Below, in pieces: positions 1 to 10,397 of a stretch of 64,000 nucleotides of DNA. Each line of letters starts with the position of its first letter. Positions within the stretch are counted from its first letter, which is position 1. The notes under the pieces are model-generated. The model was not told the DNA's origin. It saw nothing but the letters and a program-made list of their open reading frames with translations, and ran no database searches. Made by a program: the position numbers and the translations under genes. Origin of the DNA: Diphasiastrum complanatum (Eukaryota; Streptophyta; Lycopodiopsida; Lycopodiales; Lycopodiaceae); NCBI GenBank assembly GCA_029204225.1, contig CM055113.1:15341471-15405470 (forward strand), given 5' to 3'.

Positions 1-1
1 T

Positions 2-763
2 TGTAAGACATCTAAAAGTGCGTGGGATACACTTTATACTATGTATAGAGTCAAAAATCCAACAAGAGTGGTGTATCTCAGAAATCAGCTTTCTTTGTTG
101 AAGATGCAAGAAGGGGATCAAGTGACCAATCACTTGACGAAGATCAAGGATCTTCGTGAGGAGCTTCTCAATATTGATGAGATAATTGAGGATGCTCAAT
201 TTGTTTCCATTACTCTCAACTCATTACCTTCATCTTATCTTCCATTTGTTTCATCTTTGAGTATCTCTCTTAGGGGACAACAACTCTCCTTTGATGAACT
301 TGTTGGGTCGCTTCTTCAAGAGAAGCAAACAAGGCAAAACTTTGCGGGTGACACTCAACAAGATCAAGCTTTCTTCCCCAAAGGCAAGGGCAAAGGCAAG
401 TCAAAAGGAAAGGGGAAGCCTCCTTCCAAGGATGAGCAAAAGCCCGTTGGAGGTCAAGATGTCAACACTCAAAAGAAGAAAGGGAAGTGCCATTATTGCA
501 AAAGGTATGGGCACATCATCAAGGATTGTAAGAAGAAGCTTGCGAAAGAGGAGAGTAAAGGAATTGATATTAGTGCTTCACTTGTTACTTTGGAGCAAGA
601 GCTTGAAGCTAGTGGTGATCTCTTCAACCAAGACTATGCTTTTGTATCTAATATTGCTTCTACTAGTACTACTACATCTATGAGGAATTCAGATTCTGTT
701 TTGCAAGTTGCTGATTTTCAGCCCATTGAATGGGTGTTGATAGTGGTGCTACTCGTCATATGA
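2..763 (+). pseudogene. copia-1 gag (5'-truncated)
   Basis: Retrotransposon capsid/nucleocapsid region. Residues such as LREELLNIDEIIED and the leucine-rich FDELVGSLLQEKQ belong to the UBN2/gag domain of plant copia. A Lys/Gly-rich stretch is followed by one zinc knuckle (CHYCKRYGHIIKDC, CX2CX4HX4C) at about 488-530. The frame slips at about 730: the protease motif is read in another frame (from 730), so gag and pol, one polyprotein in copia, are separated here by an indel. The start is cut by the window edge. Confidence 0.85.
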
Positions 764-3700
764 CTTCTCGCAAAGAAGCATTTACTACATTAGTAAAAGT
801 GCAAAATGGAAGTAAGGTACAATGTGCGGATGATGCATCTTATTCTATTCATGGAATTGGAATTGTAGCCATCATTTTGCCTAATGGTGAAGAAAAGTAC
901 ATTAAGAATGTGCTTTATGTTCCGGGAATCAAGAAGAATCTTCTTTTGGTTTCAACTATGTTGAAGCAAGGACTAGTTGTTGAGTTCAAAGAAGATAAGT
1001 GTCTTGTCAAGGATCCTAAAAGATCACTCTTGATTATTGTTTCGGGAACGATGCATGCTAGCTTATTCATTATGGATACCTATGAGCGACGAATTCCCTC
1101 TACATGTCTTGTTGCTTCTACATCACAATCATTGGAGTTGGCTGAATTGTGGCACGCAAGGTTTGGGCATCTCAACTTTGCAAGTTTGAAGAAGCTGAGG
1201 ACATTTAATATGGTAGAAGACATTCCTACTATTGAGCAGCCGGAAGGGCATGTATGCGAGGGGTACATACTTGGAAAGTTTCAAAGGAAACCTTTTCCAA
1301 TTGATGGAACTATAAGGGTTCTCGATAAATTTGATTTGGTTCATAGTGATGTTTGTGATCCAATGAGGACCGAATCCATTGGAAAGTGCATCTATTTTGT
1401 GACTTTTATTGATGACTTTTCCCGTTTTACATGGATCTATCCTATGAAGGCTAAATCGAAAGTTTTTCAACGTTTCAAAGATTTTCTAGCAATGGTGGAA
1501 AATCAATTTGGGCATTCTTTGAAGACCCTACGCACCGATCGAGGAGGGGAATACATTAAGAATACGTTCGGTGCATTTCTTCGAGAAAAGGGAATTCTAC
1601 ATCAAATGACAACTCCCTATACGCCTCAACAAAATGGTGTTGTTGAGCGAAAGAATCGCACACTCATGGAGATGGCCCGTTGCATGCTCAAAGCAAAGGG
1701 GCTGCCTCACAAGTTTTGGGCTGAAGCGGTTATATAGGCAGCATACATAAGCAATCGTTGTCCTACTAAAGCATTGAAAGTATTAACTCCTTATGAAGTT
1801 TGGTATGGAAAGAAGCCTACAATCTCTCACTTTCGCATTTTTGGTTGTACGGCTTATGCTTTTGTTCCGGATAAACTTCGTACAAAGCTTAAAGATAAAG
1901 GAGTTAAATGAATTTTTGTTGGCTATAGTAGTGAAAGCAAAGGCTATAGGCTGTTCAATTTGAGCACTAATAAGATTATTGTTAGTCGTGCTGTGCATTT
2001 TGATGAAAAGAATTCATTGGATGTGGCCCCAACTCATATCTTGAAGGGGGACAACCCACATAGTGTGAATGTTGAAGTTTTTCCAGATTTGGTACCATCT
2101 TCTATTGTTGGAGATAAGGGGCAGCAATCAACCAGTTTCGACCTGCCCAACACCTCATCAAGTTTAGAGCCTAATGTTCATCAAGAACCGCCCATTGTTG
2201 CTCAAAATCAGCCTGCAGGAACTGTTGGACAGCAAGGACCAGTTTTGGAAGATCTTGGACAGCCAAGTGCGGTGTCGGAAGATCTTGGACAGCAAATTGT
2301 AAGAAGAGACATGGCTGTTGGACAGCCCAAAACAGTCCCACGGTGGCTGTTGTCGACTTTGCGGGACAACAAAGTAAGTTCATTTTATGATGGAAAGACA
2401 CGTGCCTCTACAAAATCAGTGGACTATGCTGATTTTTCAGATTTTGCTCTTACATCTCATGGAGATGTTGCAGAAGAACCTGTTTTCTATGAGCAGGCCA
2501 AAGGAGTAAAATGTTGGGAGGATGCGATGCAAGATGAGTATGACTCACTTATGAAGAACCAGATTTGGGTTCTTGTTAATCTTCCTCATGGGAAGAAGGC
2601 AATTGGTTCTAAATGGGTATACAAAATCAAGTATAAGGCAGATGGTACCATTGAAAGGTACAAGGCAAGGCTCGTTGCCAAAGGCTATGCTCAGCAAAAG
2701 GGGATTGATTATGAGGAGACTTTTTCTCCTACTGCTCGATGACTACCGTGAGGGTAGTAACCTCTTTGGCTGCCCACTTTGGTTGGCGTTTGCGGCAACT
2801 TGACATAAACACAGCATTCCTCAATGGTGATCTCAATGAGGAAGTGTACCTTCAACAACCTGCTGGTTTTTTGGTTGAAGGCCAAGAAGATAAAGTTTGT
2901 CTTCTCAAGAAGGCACTTTATGGACTGAAGCAAGCTCCGAGGATGTGGTATCAAAAGATACATGCCTACTTTTGTGATCGAGGGTTTACTAATAGTCCTA
3001 GCGAATCTACTCTTTATGTCAAGCATACTTCAGATTATATCATCATTATTTTGCTTTATGTTGATGATATTATTATTACGGGAAGTAATGAGCAGCAGAT
3101 TGATGCCGTAATACTTGATCTTGGTATGGTTTTTGAAACCTCAGATTTAGGCCTATTGCACTTTTATCTTGGTCTTGAATTTGTACAAGAAGGTGCTGGA
3201 ATTTTCATCTCTCAAGAACGCTACATTGGGCAGATTTTGAAGCGGTTCAAGATGGAAGATTGCAAGCCAGTTGCTACACCTATGGAGACAGGTCTGAAAT
3301 TAAGTAGTCAAGGTGATGGTGAATCATTTGACACTACTTTATATTGTCAAGCTATTGGCTGTCTCATTTTCCTATGTAATTCAAGACCGAACATTTCTTA
3401 TAGTGTCTCACTCATGAGTCAATTCATGCATGCCCCGATGACATCACATTGGAAAGCGTTGAAGAGGATCTTTCGATATCTTCAAGGAACAAGAAGTCAT
3501 GGACTGGTTTTTCCTGCTTGTGATGATGCATGTTTGGTTGGTTTTAGTGACTCGGATTGGGGTGGAGATCAAGACACTAGACGCTCTCAAAGTGGACATT
3601 GTTTTTTTTATGGTAATTCTGCAATTTTGTGGTCAAGTAAAACCACTGTTGCTACTTCTTCTAGTGAGGCAAAATATAGAGCGATATTTTCAGCCATGAC

Positions 3701-4010
3701 AGAGTGTTTATGGCTGAGAAGACTACTTGTTGACATGAAGTTTGGCGAGCCCTCAGCCACTCTTATCTTGAGTGATAGTCAAAGTGCTATTGCCATTGCA
3801 CGGAATCCTGTTTTTCATGCGAGGACGAAGCACATCGAGATCCATTATCACTTTGTTTAAGAGAGACTTCATGATGGCGACATTTTACTTGAATATTGTC
3901 CTACGGAGGATAATATTGCGGACCTCTTCACTAAGGCGTTGCCTAGAGTCACATTTGAAGCTTTATGCAAAGCTTTAAATTTGATACCACGTGTTGGTTT
4001 TGTTACATAG
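730..4010 (+). pseudogene. copia-1 pol: protease, integrase, RT, RNase H (broken)
   Basis: Protease active site VDSGATRHM at about 736. Integrase with HHCC-type motif (HARFGHLNF...C) and DDE core (DVC..., FIDDFSRFTW, ERKNRTLMEMAR). RT from about 2490 ([21 protein letters not shown]) with catalytic YVDD at about 3058-3069. RNase H with SDSDWGGD and TKHIEIHYHF. Damage: in-frame stops TAG 1735-1737, TGA 1909-1911 and TAA 3858-3860, and a one-base deletion at about 2740 inside the conserved 'SPTAR/MTTVR' junction. The natural stop is TAG at 4008-4010. Non-functional copy. Confidence 0.9.
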
Positions 4011-4122
4011 TGAAGATTTCAGTTTTTGCATTGTCATTTAAGGAGGGTATTAGAGATAAATGACTATGTTGAAGTTAATCCATAGGTTACTTTGACCCAA
4101 AAGGTCGAGATTTGTGTAACCA

Positions 4123-4329
4123 TTTCGCGGAACTCAAAATCAAGTTTTTGAGTTCAGCGAACGAGTCGTCCACACTGGACTTGAAATTGGCTAATGCCAA
4201 CTTCAGTTCATCCACTTCTGTTACCAATTGGAGGAACTGCTCCTTCCCTTTTCTGTAAGCCAAGGCTTCTGTTTCAAGTTCGTCGAAGCCTCTCTCCGGG
4301 GGTTGATCAGGTCCCTGAGGAGTGGTCAT
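4123..4329 (-). pseudogene. gypsy G1a gag, N-terminal part
   Basis: ATG at 4329 begins MTTPQGPDQPPERG, matching the start of the G1b gag (32194). It continues through LKLALANFKSSVDDSFAELK and stops matching at about 4123 (CGCGAAA on the minus strand). The continuation of the same protein (LPSTSQLSPSPLPS...) begins at 9889 on the opposite strand. Compared with G1b it lacks an internal acidic segment (the EMEEQEQ region). No stops within this part. Confidence 0.85.
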
Positions 4330-5214
4330 TTTCGGAACTGAAAGAGAGCTACCTTAACTTCTGAAGGAAAAAAAGTCTAAAAGACTAATTTACAACTGTA
4401 CAAGGGAAAGGAAAGATGACTTAGCTGTTTCTGAGGACTGTACTTCCAAAGAAAGAATGAAGAGGAACCCTCTCAGCTCTTTTACCCAAGATTTCAGACC
4501 TGCTGTCCCGGAAAATGCCAGTTTGAAGCTTCAAAACGGTGCCAAATTTCCCGGTTCTTGAGTTGAGTAGCTAACTGATCTGATTTCAGGTGTGGGGCTC
4601 CATCAAACTGAGTAAAAACCGTAAATTTACAAAAGGAAATCCGGAATTTTTGAAGTCCCTGCCCTCGCTGGTTGGACAGCAACCTATCCGGCCCGATTTG
4701 TCCAATTTACAGCTCTAAATCACTTCAAATCTCTGATTTGACCCAAGCCTGTAGGTCGCTGGTCTGTAGCAAATAAGTTTGAAGCTCAAACTCCTGAGAA
4801 TTCTCAACAAACAGGGATAAATTTTCACCTTTTCTCCTCCCTGTCCAGCGCTGACCCTACTACTACTAAGAAAATTTGCTTGGAAACCCTTCAAATTTCT
4901 TTGGATTTCTCTGAAATTTCAGAGGTAGATTTCTGATCCCACAGCGATGGACCTGCTCGCTGGTTTCTACTCTAATTCCTTTTTAAAATCTCCTATCAGA
5001 TGTCTGAAATCTGATATAGATTGCTGCCTTTCCAGCGATTTACCTACAGAAGGAATTCTACTTCCTACAACTGTCAATTCTCAATGAATTTCAAGGGTTT
5101 GAAGGCTGTTCCTACAGCGATTCTCCTCCTCTAATCTTTTCTGAGAAACTGAGAAATCTTTCCTATCTTCTGATAGCTTTCTCTACTGCTGTCCTGAACT
5201 CCCTAGGATGGAGA
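4330..5214 (-). other. G1a 5' leader (untranslated)
   Basis: Between primer site and gag start, about 885 bp with no coding sense, matching the G1b leader (32195-32940) in pattern. It carries repeated CAGCGA/TCGCTG words (near 4670, 4755, 4850, 4945, 4970, 5034, 5118), a feature shared with leaders of unrelated elements in this window. Confidence 0.7.
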
Positions 5215-5229
5215 TGGCTCTGATACCAG
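5215..5229 (-). promoter_or_regulatory. G1a primer-binding site (initiator tRNA-Met)
   Basis: Minus strand CTGGTATCAGAGCCA directly follows the LTR terminus TATTACA. It is complementary to the 3' end of plant initiator tRNA-Met, the usual primer of these elements, and fixes the element's orientation and the LTR as the 5' one. Confidence 0.9.
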
Positions 5230-5587
5230 TGTAATAGATCCTAACACCACAGTAGGGCAAACACTAACTGATCCACCCAACCTTGCCTACTCCCTGATAT
5301 AGAGTAAGCCCCTCCTAGCCCAGTGTGAGGACTGGTAGCATGCTACTGCCAAGTGTCGGCCACGTGGCACTGACGTGGCCGACTGCACGTCGGGACCCAA
5401 CTGGGGGCCCTATCCTGCTGACAGGGTCCCTAGGCTGTGTTAGGCCCGCCATGGCTATGGACCGTGCTGGGGCACACTACTCACACTGTCTTGCCCTGTT
5501 GGTCATGTACGCTGGACACGACCCTGACTGTGGTATCTCACCTATCTGTGTTCTCTAGGGTTCGGCACTGGTTACGAGCTCGTAACA
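5230..5587 (-). repeat. G1a 5' LTR (358 bp)
   Basis: On the minus strand TGTTACGAGC...CTATTACA. Same length as the plus-strand LTR at 13582-13939 and, by hand comparison, about 7 mismatches in 358 bp. Both share variants absent from the G1b LTRs (for example ATAGGGCCC, GTGCCCCAGC), showing they are the two LTRs of one element. The flanking 5 bp (minus strand GAGGT, 5592-5588) equals the 5 bp after the other LTR. It holds a G-box/ACGT inverted repeat at 5355-5383. Confidence 0.92.
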
Positions 5588-7062
5588 ACCTCCATCATTG
5601 CCAGCACCTCCATCACTGGCAGCACTGCCAGTCCCTCCAATGATGGGCGTCCTTCCAGCTCTGGCAGCAGTACCTCAATGACTGCTGCCCCTGCATCGAC
5701 CAGCACCTCCATCACTGCCCGCACCACCTCCATCGCTGCCTTCAGTTCCATCATTGGCAACAAAACCATATCTGCCATCTAACCCGTCGTTGGCAAGACA
5801 GACAATGTTATCAGACCCATCATTGGCAGAACAGACAATGACAGCCTACAACCACTACTCTTCCTCCTGTCCCTATCAGCATTGTCCCTGTGAGATCCTC
5901 AACTTCCATTTCTTCTTCTTCCTTTGTATTTGTTGCCTCCTCATCTGAATCCACACTACCTGCTTCCTCATCTACCAAGGATATCTACACACCAAGAAAG
6001 GCATTTGAAGTTATCTAAAAGCTGAGGTGGATGCCTTAAGATTCGAAGTACAACTCAAATTGACATTGATGATGCTACTCAAAGATGACGTGGTTCTCAA
6101 GCAGAAAATCCAGACATGGGAAGGAACGTCATCCTTGGCATCTTCAATCACAAGTAAAATCAACGAGTTAGAATGACATTTTAGTGAACACAAGGAGGCT
6201 ACAAAAAATTGGGCTTTTTAATTCTAAAAGGAAGAAGGTAATACCGCTCACAGCTACCATCTCTAAAGAAAAATTACATGACTTCAAGGCTGGCAATGTT
6301 CGAGTTCGAGGTGTTCTTGACACTCAAGACGTTGTGAATGAAGAAAAATCATGTTTAGATACCACTTTGAGTTTCAATATAGATGGATTGGATAATGCTT
6401 GGCATACTAAAAAAGACAATTCCACTTTTATTATTTGTTTCAAATCAAAAGAAAAAAGAACTATACTATTGAAACTCAAGCCTAAATTAAAGGGCACACA
6501 AATTTTCCTGAATGAGGATCTTACCTATATTCAAGTGCAAGAACGCAAGAAATTTTTTCTGGAGGCTAAGGCATCGGGTCAAATTGCCATTTATTGGGAT
6601 GGTCAGGTCAGATATTTGGATCGTGGTCCATCTGCTTCTAATGTCGGGCAGAGGAGCAGCCCGAAACCCCATCACTCACCTACATATTCGGTTATGGAAC
6701 TGTAACAACATTCATTCTTCACCAAAGGTAGGAGATTTAGCATATTTCTCACAAGGAGATATCCCTCTTTTCACAGAGACTCATGAGAGTCAACTTAGGG
6801 GATTACTAGAGTTTCAAGGCTTCAGGTGGGCTTTAGTTTTTCATTAAAGACTAGATCTGTGGGGGGCAAAGGTTTTGGAAGTGTGGCATGCTTGTACAGG
6901 GACACATTACAACCTATCATTGATCTTATTCAACAGGATGAGCAGGCAAGCTATCTGTGGTTTCGATTTCTTGGTCAAAGTATTGAGCTTGATAGGGATG
7001 TGCATCTTGTAGTTTGCTATTTTCCACCAGAGTCTTTGGCTTTGCTGATATTATGGGTTCCT
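5588..7062 (+). mobile_element. LINE-B, ORF1 and start of endonuclease (5' end displaced)
   Basis: Begins in a proline-rich ORF1 N-terminus with PSLPAPPSL/NPSLA repeats (5588-5850), then the ORF1 RNA-binding core (VRVRGVLDTQD...NSTFIICF...IFLNEDLTYIQVQERKKFF, 6295-6580), then the endonuclease start (LWNCNNIHSS, about 6695; FTETHES; CYFPPESL, about 7015). Frames are broken several times and homology ends at about 7062. A hairpin at 6644-6664 lies at the ORF1/ORF2 boundary. The first bases of ORF1 lie at 13940-13980 on the opposite strand, because G1a inserted here before the inversion. Confidence 0.75.
6644..6664 (+). other. LINE-B inter-ORF hairpin
   Basis: Six-base-pair stem TCGGGC/GCCCGA around the 9-nt loop AGAGGAGCA (6650-6658). 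Position and loop correspond to the hairpins at 35014-35047 and 39632-39665, although the stem bases differ. In this copy the stop codon and 6-nt spacer seen in the other two are missing. Confidence 0.65.
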
Positions 7063-7993
7063 CGTATGCTGATCTTTAATGATGCCTCTAACTCATCATC
7101 AGAGTTGTGTGCACAAGAGCTCGCATCCTCTCCTACCCTCGTACGCAATGCTTGTGCTCGGGTGATAGGTTCAACACACAAGGATTGACAATCGTATTAC
7201 TACTCAAAAATTACAATTCAGAAACGTATCTCAAGACTCATACTTTTAATACTTCTAAGTTTTTACTAATTAGAGCTTTCAAGTTTGAAATTTTAAGTTA
7301 GAACGTGTTACTGTTTACATAATACAAAAAGTAACATATCTCATGATACATATGCCTTTTAGGTTTCAACTTTGAATGTTGACAATTCAACAATAGATTG
7401 TAAGATTGTAGATAGATAGATCATACTATATAGTAGGTAGTAGATACTAGAATCTAGATAGACTATGGAATCATAATTCATTGGTAACTACATAGATTCA
7501 AATTGTAATCATGCATGCAACATGATCATCGATGTCGATGGATCATGGTAGGCCGCAGATGTATCATGATTCGTCATTGCCAGACTCCAACAACCATGCC
7601 CCACAAATTACAAAATTGAATGCTAACTTGTCCTCTACATAGCCTCCTCGTGGAGGAATGCATACACATCCTCCTCGTCCTATGATTCTGGTGGCAAGTC
7701 TGGAATCTTTGCCACATCGATGTCATCCGAATTGACCTTTGCACATTGCACATTGACATGCCACATTGAAATCATTGATTAGAAAGGATTCAGGAATCCG
7801 GAGGAGTCAAGACCTCAACAATCATATGATATATATTATAAATTATAATCTAGCAAAAATCACTTCAAAGTTCAAAGCTCGGAACATAAAAGTATAGGTA
7901 TTGGGTAATAGAGGTAGTTCAAAGTCCAAAATTTTACCTGGATTGACTCTAGTGTTCTGAAGTTCAGTCAAAAATCTCAAGTTGGCATGTACA
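7063..7993. other. No recognised feature
   Basis: AT-rich sequence between the end of LINE-B homology and the G3 LTR, with degenerate TAGA/GATA-rich stretches at about 7385-7460. Short open frames exist, but none has a recognisable domain or start context. Confidence 0.5.
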
Positions 7994-8399
7994 GTTATGG
8001 ACTTGGCTCATTACATTTGCCACGTCCATTTACATTTACTTTACTTTATGCATAAGCAAGCCTTGGGCCCTTTTTTATTCATTAGTGAGACTTAGACTAT
8101 ATGGTTGGCCTTTGGCCTTATTATTCATTATTAGGCCATTGGACATATTACTGGAGAGTGGGGGCCTTCTTGAAGGGCGCACTATTATCCCTCCCAATTG
8201 GTCCCTAGCCACCGGAAGCTTCCTTTTAGGGCTTCCTCTTGGCTATAAGTAGGGAAACTGTGTCATTTGTTATTTAGCTTATGATATTGATCTTTCTCTT
8301 TGGCCTCCTTAATCTCTCTCTTTCCTGCTTTCTAGGGCTAAGTCTTGCTTATGTGCTGCTTTCATAGCTTAGCTCTAGGTCAATTGTGGAATCCATAAC
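7994..8399 (+). repeat. G3 5' LTR (gypsy-type)
   Basis: About 406 bp from GTTATGG to CCATAAC, these ends being inverted repeats of one another. It is followed at once by TTGGCATCAGAGC, a primer site for initiator tRNA-Met with one change. A TATA box (GGCTATAAGTAGGG) lies at about 8240. A second partial copy of the LTR is at 43917-44220. Both copies start AGTTATGG rather than the canonical TGTTATGG. Confidence 0.7.
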
Positions 8400-8413
8400 T
8401 TGGCATCAGAGCA
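8400..8413 (+). promoter_or_regulatory. G3 primer-binding site
   Basis: TTGGCATCAGAGCA directly after the LTR end; it pairs with initiator tRNA-Met 3' end except for one base (C for T). Confidence 0.7.
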
Positions 8414-9085
8414 CTTTCCTGAGCATAATCTTGGGAATTTTTGTTTTTCTTTCGCTGCCTTGCCCTACTCCTCCATAGCTGCTCCTACAGCTCCATTACT
8501 GCCTTGACAGCCCTGCTCCATCGCTGCCCCTTGTACTCCTCCCTGCCCAACGCTCCCCCTGCTTTGCTCCCTCTCTTCCTTGTTGCCCAGCGCTCCTCCT
8601 CCTTCCTTTCCATCGCTGTCCCTGCCTTCCGACCTGTGAGTTTCATCCAACATTTTCCCAGTTTGCAGCCATCTTCCACAATTATTTCCTAGCCCATCCT
8701 CATCCAAAAATTACCCAATTTCGTAATCGTTTGCTATTCCGAATTGCCAAAATCCTTCAGCCTGTTCATCGCTGCCCCAGCCCATCCGACTTGTCACTTT
8801 CGCCTATTATTTTAGCCGTTTCCAGCCATATTTCACAGTTTATCAAAAGGCTCTCCAACGCCCATCCTCAACCACATTTCACGGAATTCCGACTCCGTTT
8901 GATATTCCAATTTGACATTTCCCTCATGGCTGTCTAGCGCAATTTTACAGCCTTCATTTTCACTTTTTCCATTTGCTGATTGCTGCCCTTTCTTAGTTGT
9001 GATAATATTGGTTTTAATAGACTAATTTGGGGTGACGACAAGAGTCCGCTGCCTCAAGTTTTCGTCTATTCCTTCCACTATCATT
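8414..9085 (+). other. G3 leader
   Basis: C/T-rich untranslated leader with many CGCTGCC/ATCGCTG words (for example near 8453, 8520, 8613, 8768). No coding sense beyond low-complexity open frames. Confidence 0.55.
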
Positions 9086-9667
9086 ATGGCACATTCACCT
9101 ACCCCAAGTGAAACTGTTCAGGAAAACTTATTCGATCAGTTTCGTCGCATGGATGATACCCTTTTTGGCCTCGTTCTTCGCTTCGATACGGTTATGACCG
9201 GCTTTGCTACTATGCATTCACAGATTGATTTTTTACAGCCTCATGGTCCTGGTAAAGCTCCTCTTTTTCCTTCATTCGGGACCCCCCTCCATTTAGATTT
9301 CCATCTTCCTCTGCTAGTCATCCTGCTGGTGGACCGTTCATTCCACCTAACCCACCTCCTAGTTTCTTTCCACGTCCCCCAGTTCCGGAGCCACACTTTG
9401 CTCGAGACTTTCGTGATAGGGTACAACTTGCTACCTATTCCGGTTCCTCTGACGGAAACTTATTAGAGAATTGGTTTGCTAAGCTTGACACATATTTTCA
9501 GATCTACCCTAAGACTGATCCTCAAAAGATCCAGTTGGCTGCTTTACACTTAGATGGCACGGTGGCGAGTTTATCGAGCTGATCCTGATCGGGACGGGCT
9601 CCATATATGGCATACCTTTCGCCGTGACCTCCGTCATGCTATGATTGATCCTCAGTGGCTCGACCGC
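9086..9667 (+). pseudogene. G3 gag, N-terminal part, interrupted by copia-1
   Basis: ATG at 9086 starts MAHSPTPSETVQENLFDQF, followed after a frameshift at about 9270 by a proline-rich stretch and a gag core (SGSSDGNLLENWFAKLD, YPKTDPQKIQLAALHLDGT), then after another slip WRVYRADPDRDGLHIWHTF. The pattern ENWF..LDTYF.I..K.....IQLA..HLDG.A is typical of Ty3/gypsy retrotransposon gag proteins. The reading breaks at 9668 where the copia-1 LTR half begins. Confidence 0.75.
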
Positions 9668-9876
9668 TGTAGGAAAGCAAGAGACAAGTCACCAAGATCT
9701 AGTTATCAATCAATCTCCACAAGAAACAAGAGATAAGAAGCTGGGCGCCCAACTCTAAGAGAGAGAGAGAGAAAACAGCAACAAGAGCAATGGAGAGCCA
9801 AACTGTATAAAATGGAATACACAATGAGCATCTAAGTACTCTACCTGGATGTGACCAAATGCCACCAAACCCTAAG
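9668..9876 (-). repeat. copia-1 3' LTR, second half (displaced and inverted)
   Basis: Read on the minus strand from about 9876 to 9668 this continues the LTR that stops at 4121 and ends in ...TTTCCTACA, a normal copia terminus. Combined length with 4048-4121 is about 283 bp. It ends inside the G3 gag coding region, so copia-1 had inserted into G3. The five bases beyond the terminus (9663-9667) would be one side of the target-site duplication; the other side is outside the window. Confidence 0.7.
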
Positions 9877-9888
9877 GTTAACCACTTA

Positions 9889-10397
9889 CTTCCCTCCACT
9901 TCTCAGTTATCCCCTTCTCCACTTCCATCAGTTTCGGGTGAGACTTTACGGTCTCACCCCAGTGTTTTTAAAGACTTAAAAACTCCTACTTTTAATGCGG
10001 AAGAGAAGGATAGAAATGCAGATATTCTACAAACCTTCCTCAGCAAATGGAAGAACATTCATGCTCTTAAACAGACCCCTGACCATTTGCAAGCTATTGA
10101 GGCCAGTCTTTCCTTAGGGCCTATGGCCTATAAGTGGTGGTTAAATCTCCAGGAGACTGGGCAGACTCCCCGGTCATCGAAAGCTTTTGAAGAAGCTTTC
10201 CTAAGAGAATTTCTACCAGAGAATGAACTTGATAGAGCCTGGGAAGCCTGGGAAAGAACAATAATGGACAAGTCCCTCATCCAATATATCTCGCAGTATC
10301 GAGAAGCAATTTTAAAGATTAAAAATATGGATGACTATCAGAAAATCAGGGGATTTGTCCGTGGCCTCAAAGATGAATATAAAGTAGAGGTCCAGAG
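9889..10397 (+). pseudogene. gypsy G1a gag, C-terminal part (truncated)
   Basis: Starts with LPSTSQLSPSPLPSVSG, the direct continuation of the gag at 4123. The capsid core follows: [75 protein letters not shown]. At about 10397 the protein jumps to a point ~0.85 kb further along G1b, deleting the rest of gag including the zinc knuckle and the whole protease; two bases of microhomology lie at the joint. This copy could not have made its own protease. Confidence 0.88.

Larger units (their letters stand above)
1..4121 (+). mobile_element. copia-1: Ty1/copia element, 3' portion with half of its 3' LTR
   Basis: Copia order gag, protease, integrase, RT, RNase H is readable but broken. The 5' LTR and start of gag lie outside the window. 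A purine tract (AAGGAGGG, 4040-4047) precedes the LTR, which starts TATTAGAG at 4048 where TGTTAGAG is expected. The LTR runs only to about 4121; its other half is found inverted at 9668-9876. The element was therefore cut by the inversion described in the findings. Confidence 0.85.

Noticed and set aside
5325-5558. A 71-77-residue open frame (RTGSM.LPSVGHVALTWP...) present in four places (also 13629-13847, 27315-27530, 33056-33271)
   Set aside because: It lies inside each G1 LTR, antisense to the element; recurrence is explained by LTR homology and there is no start context or domain.
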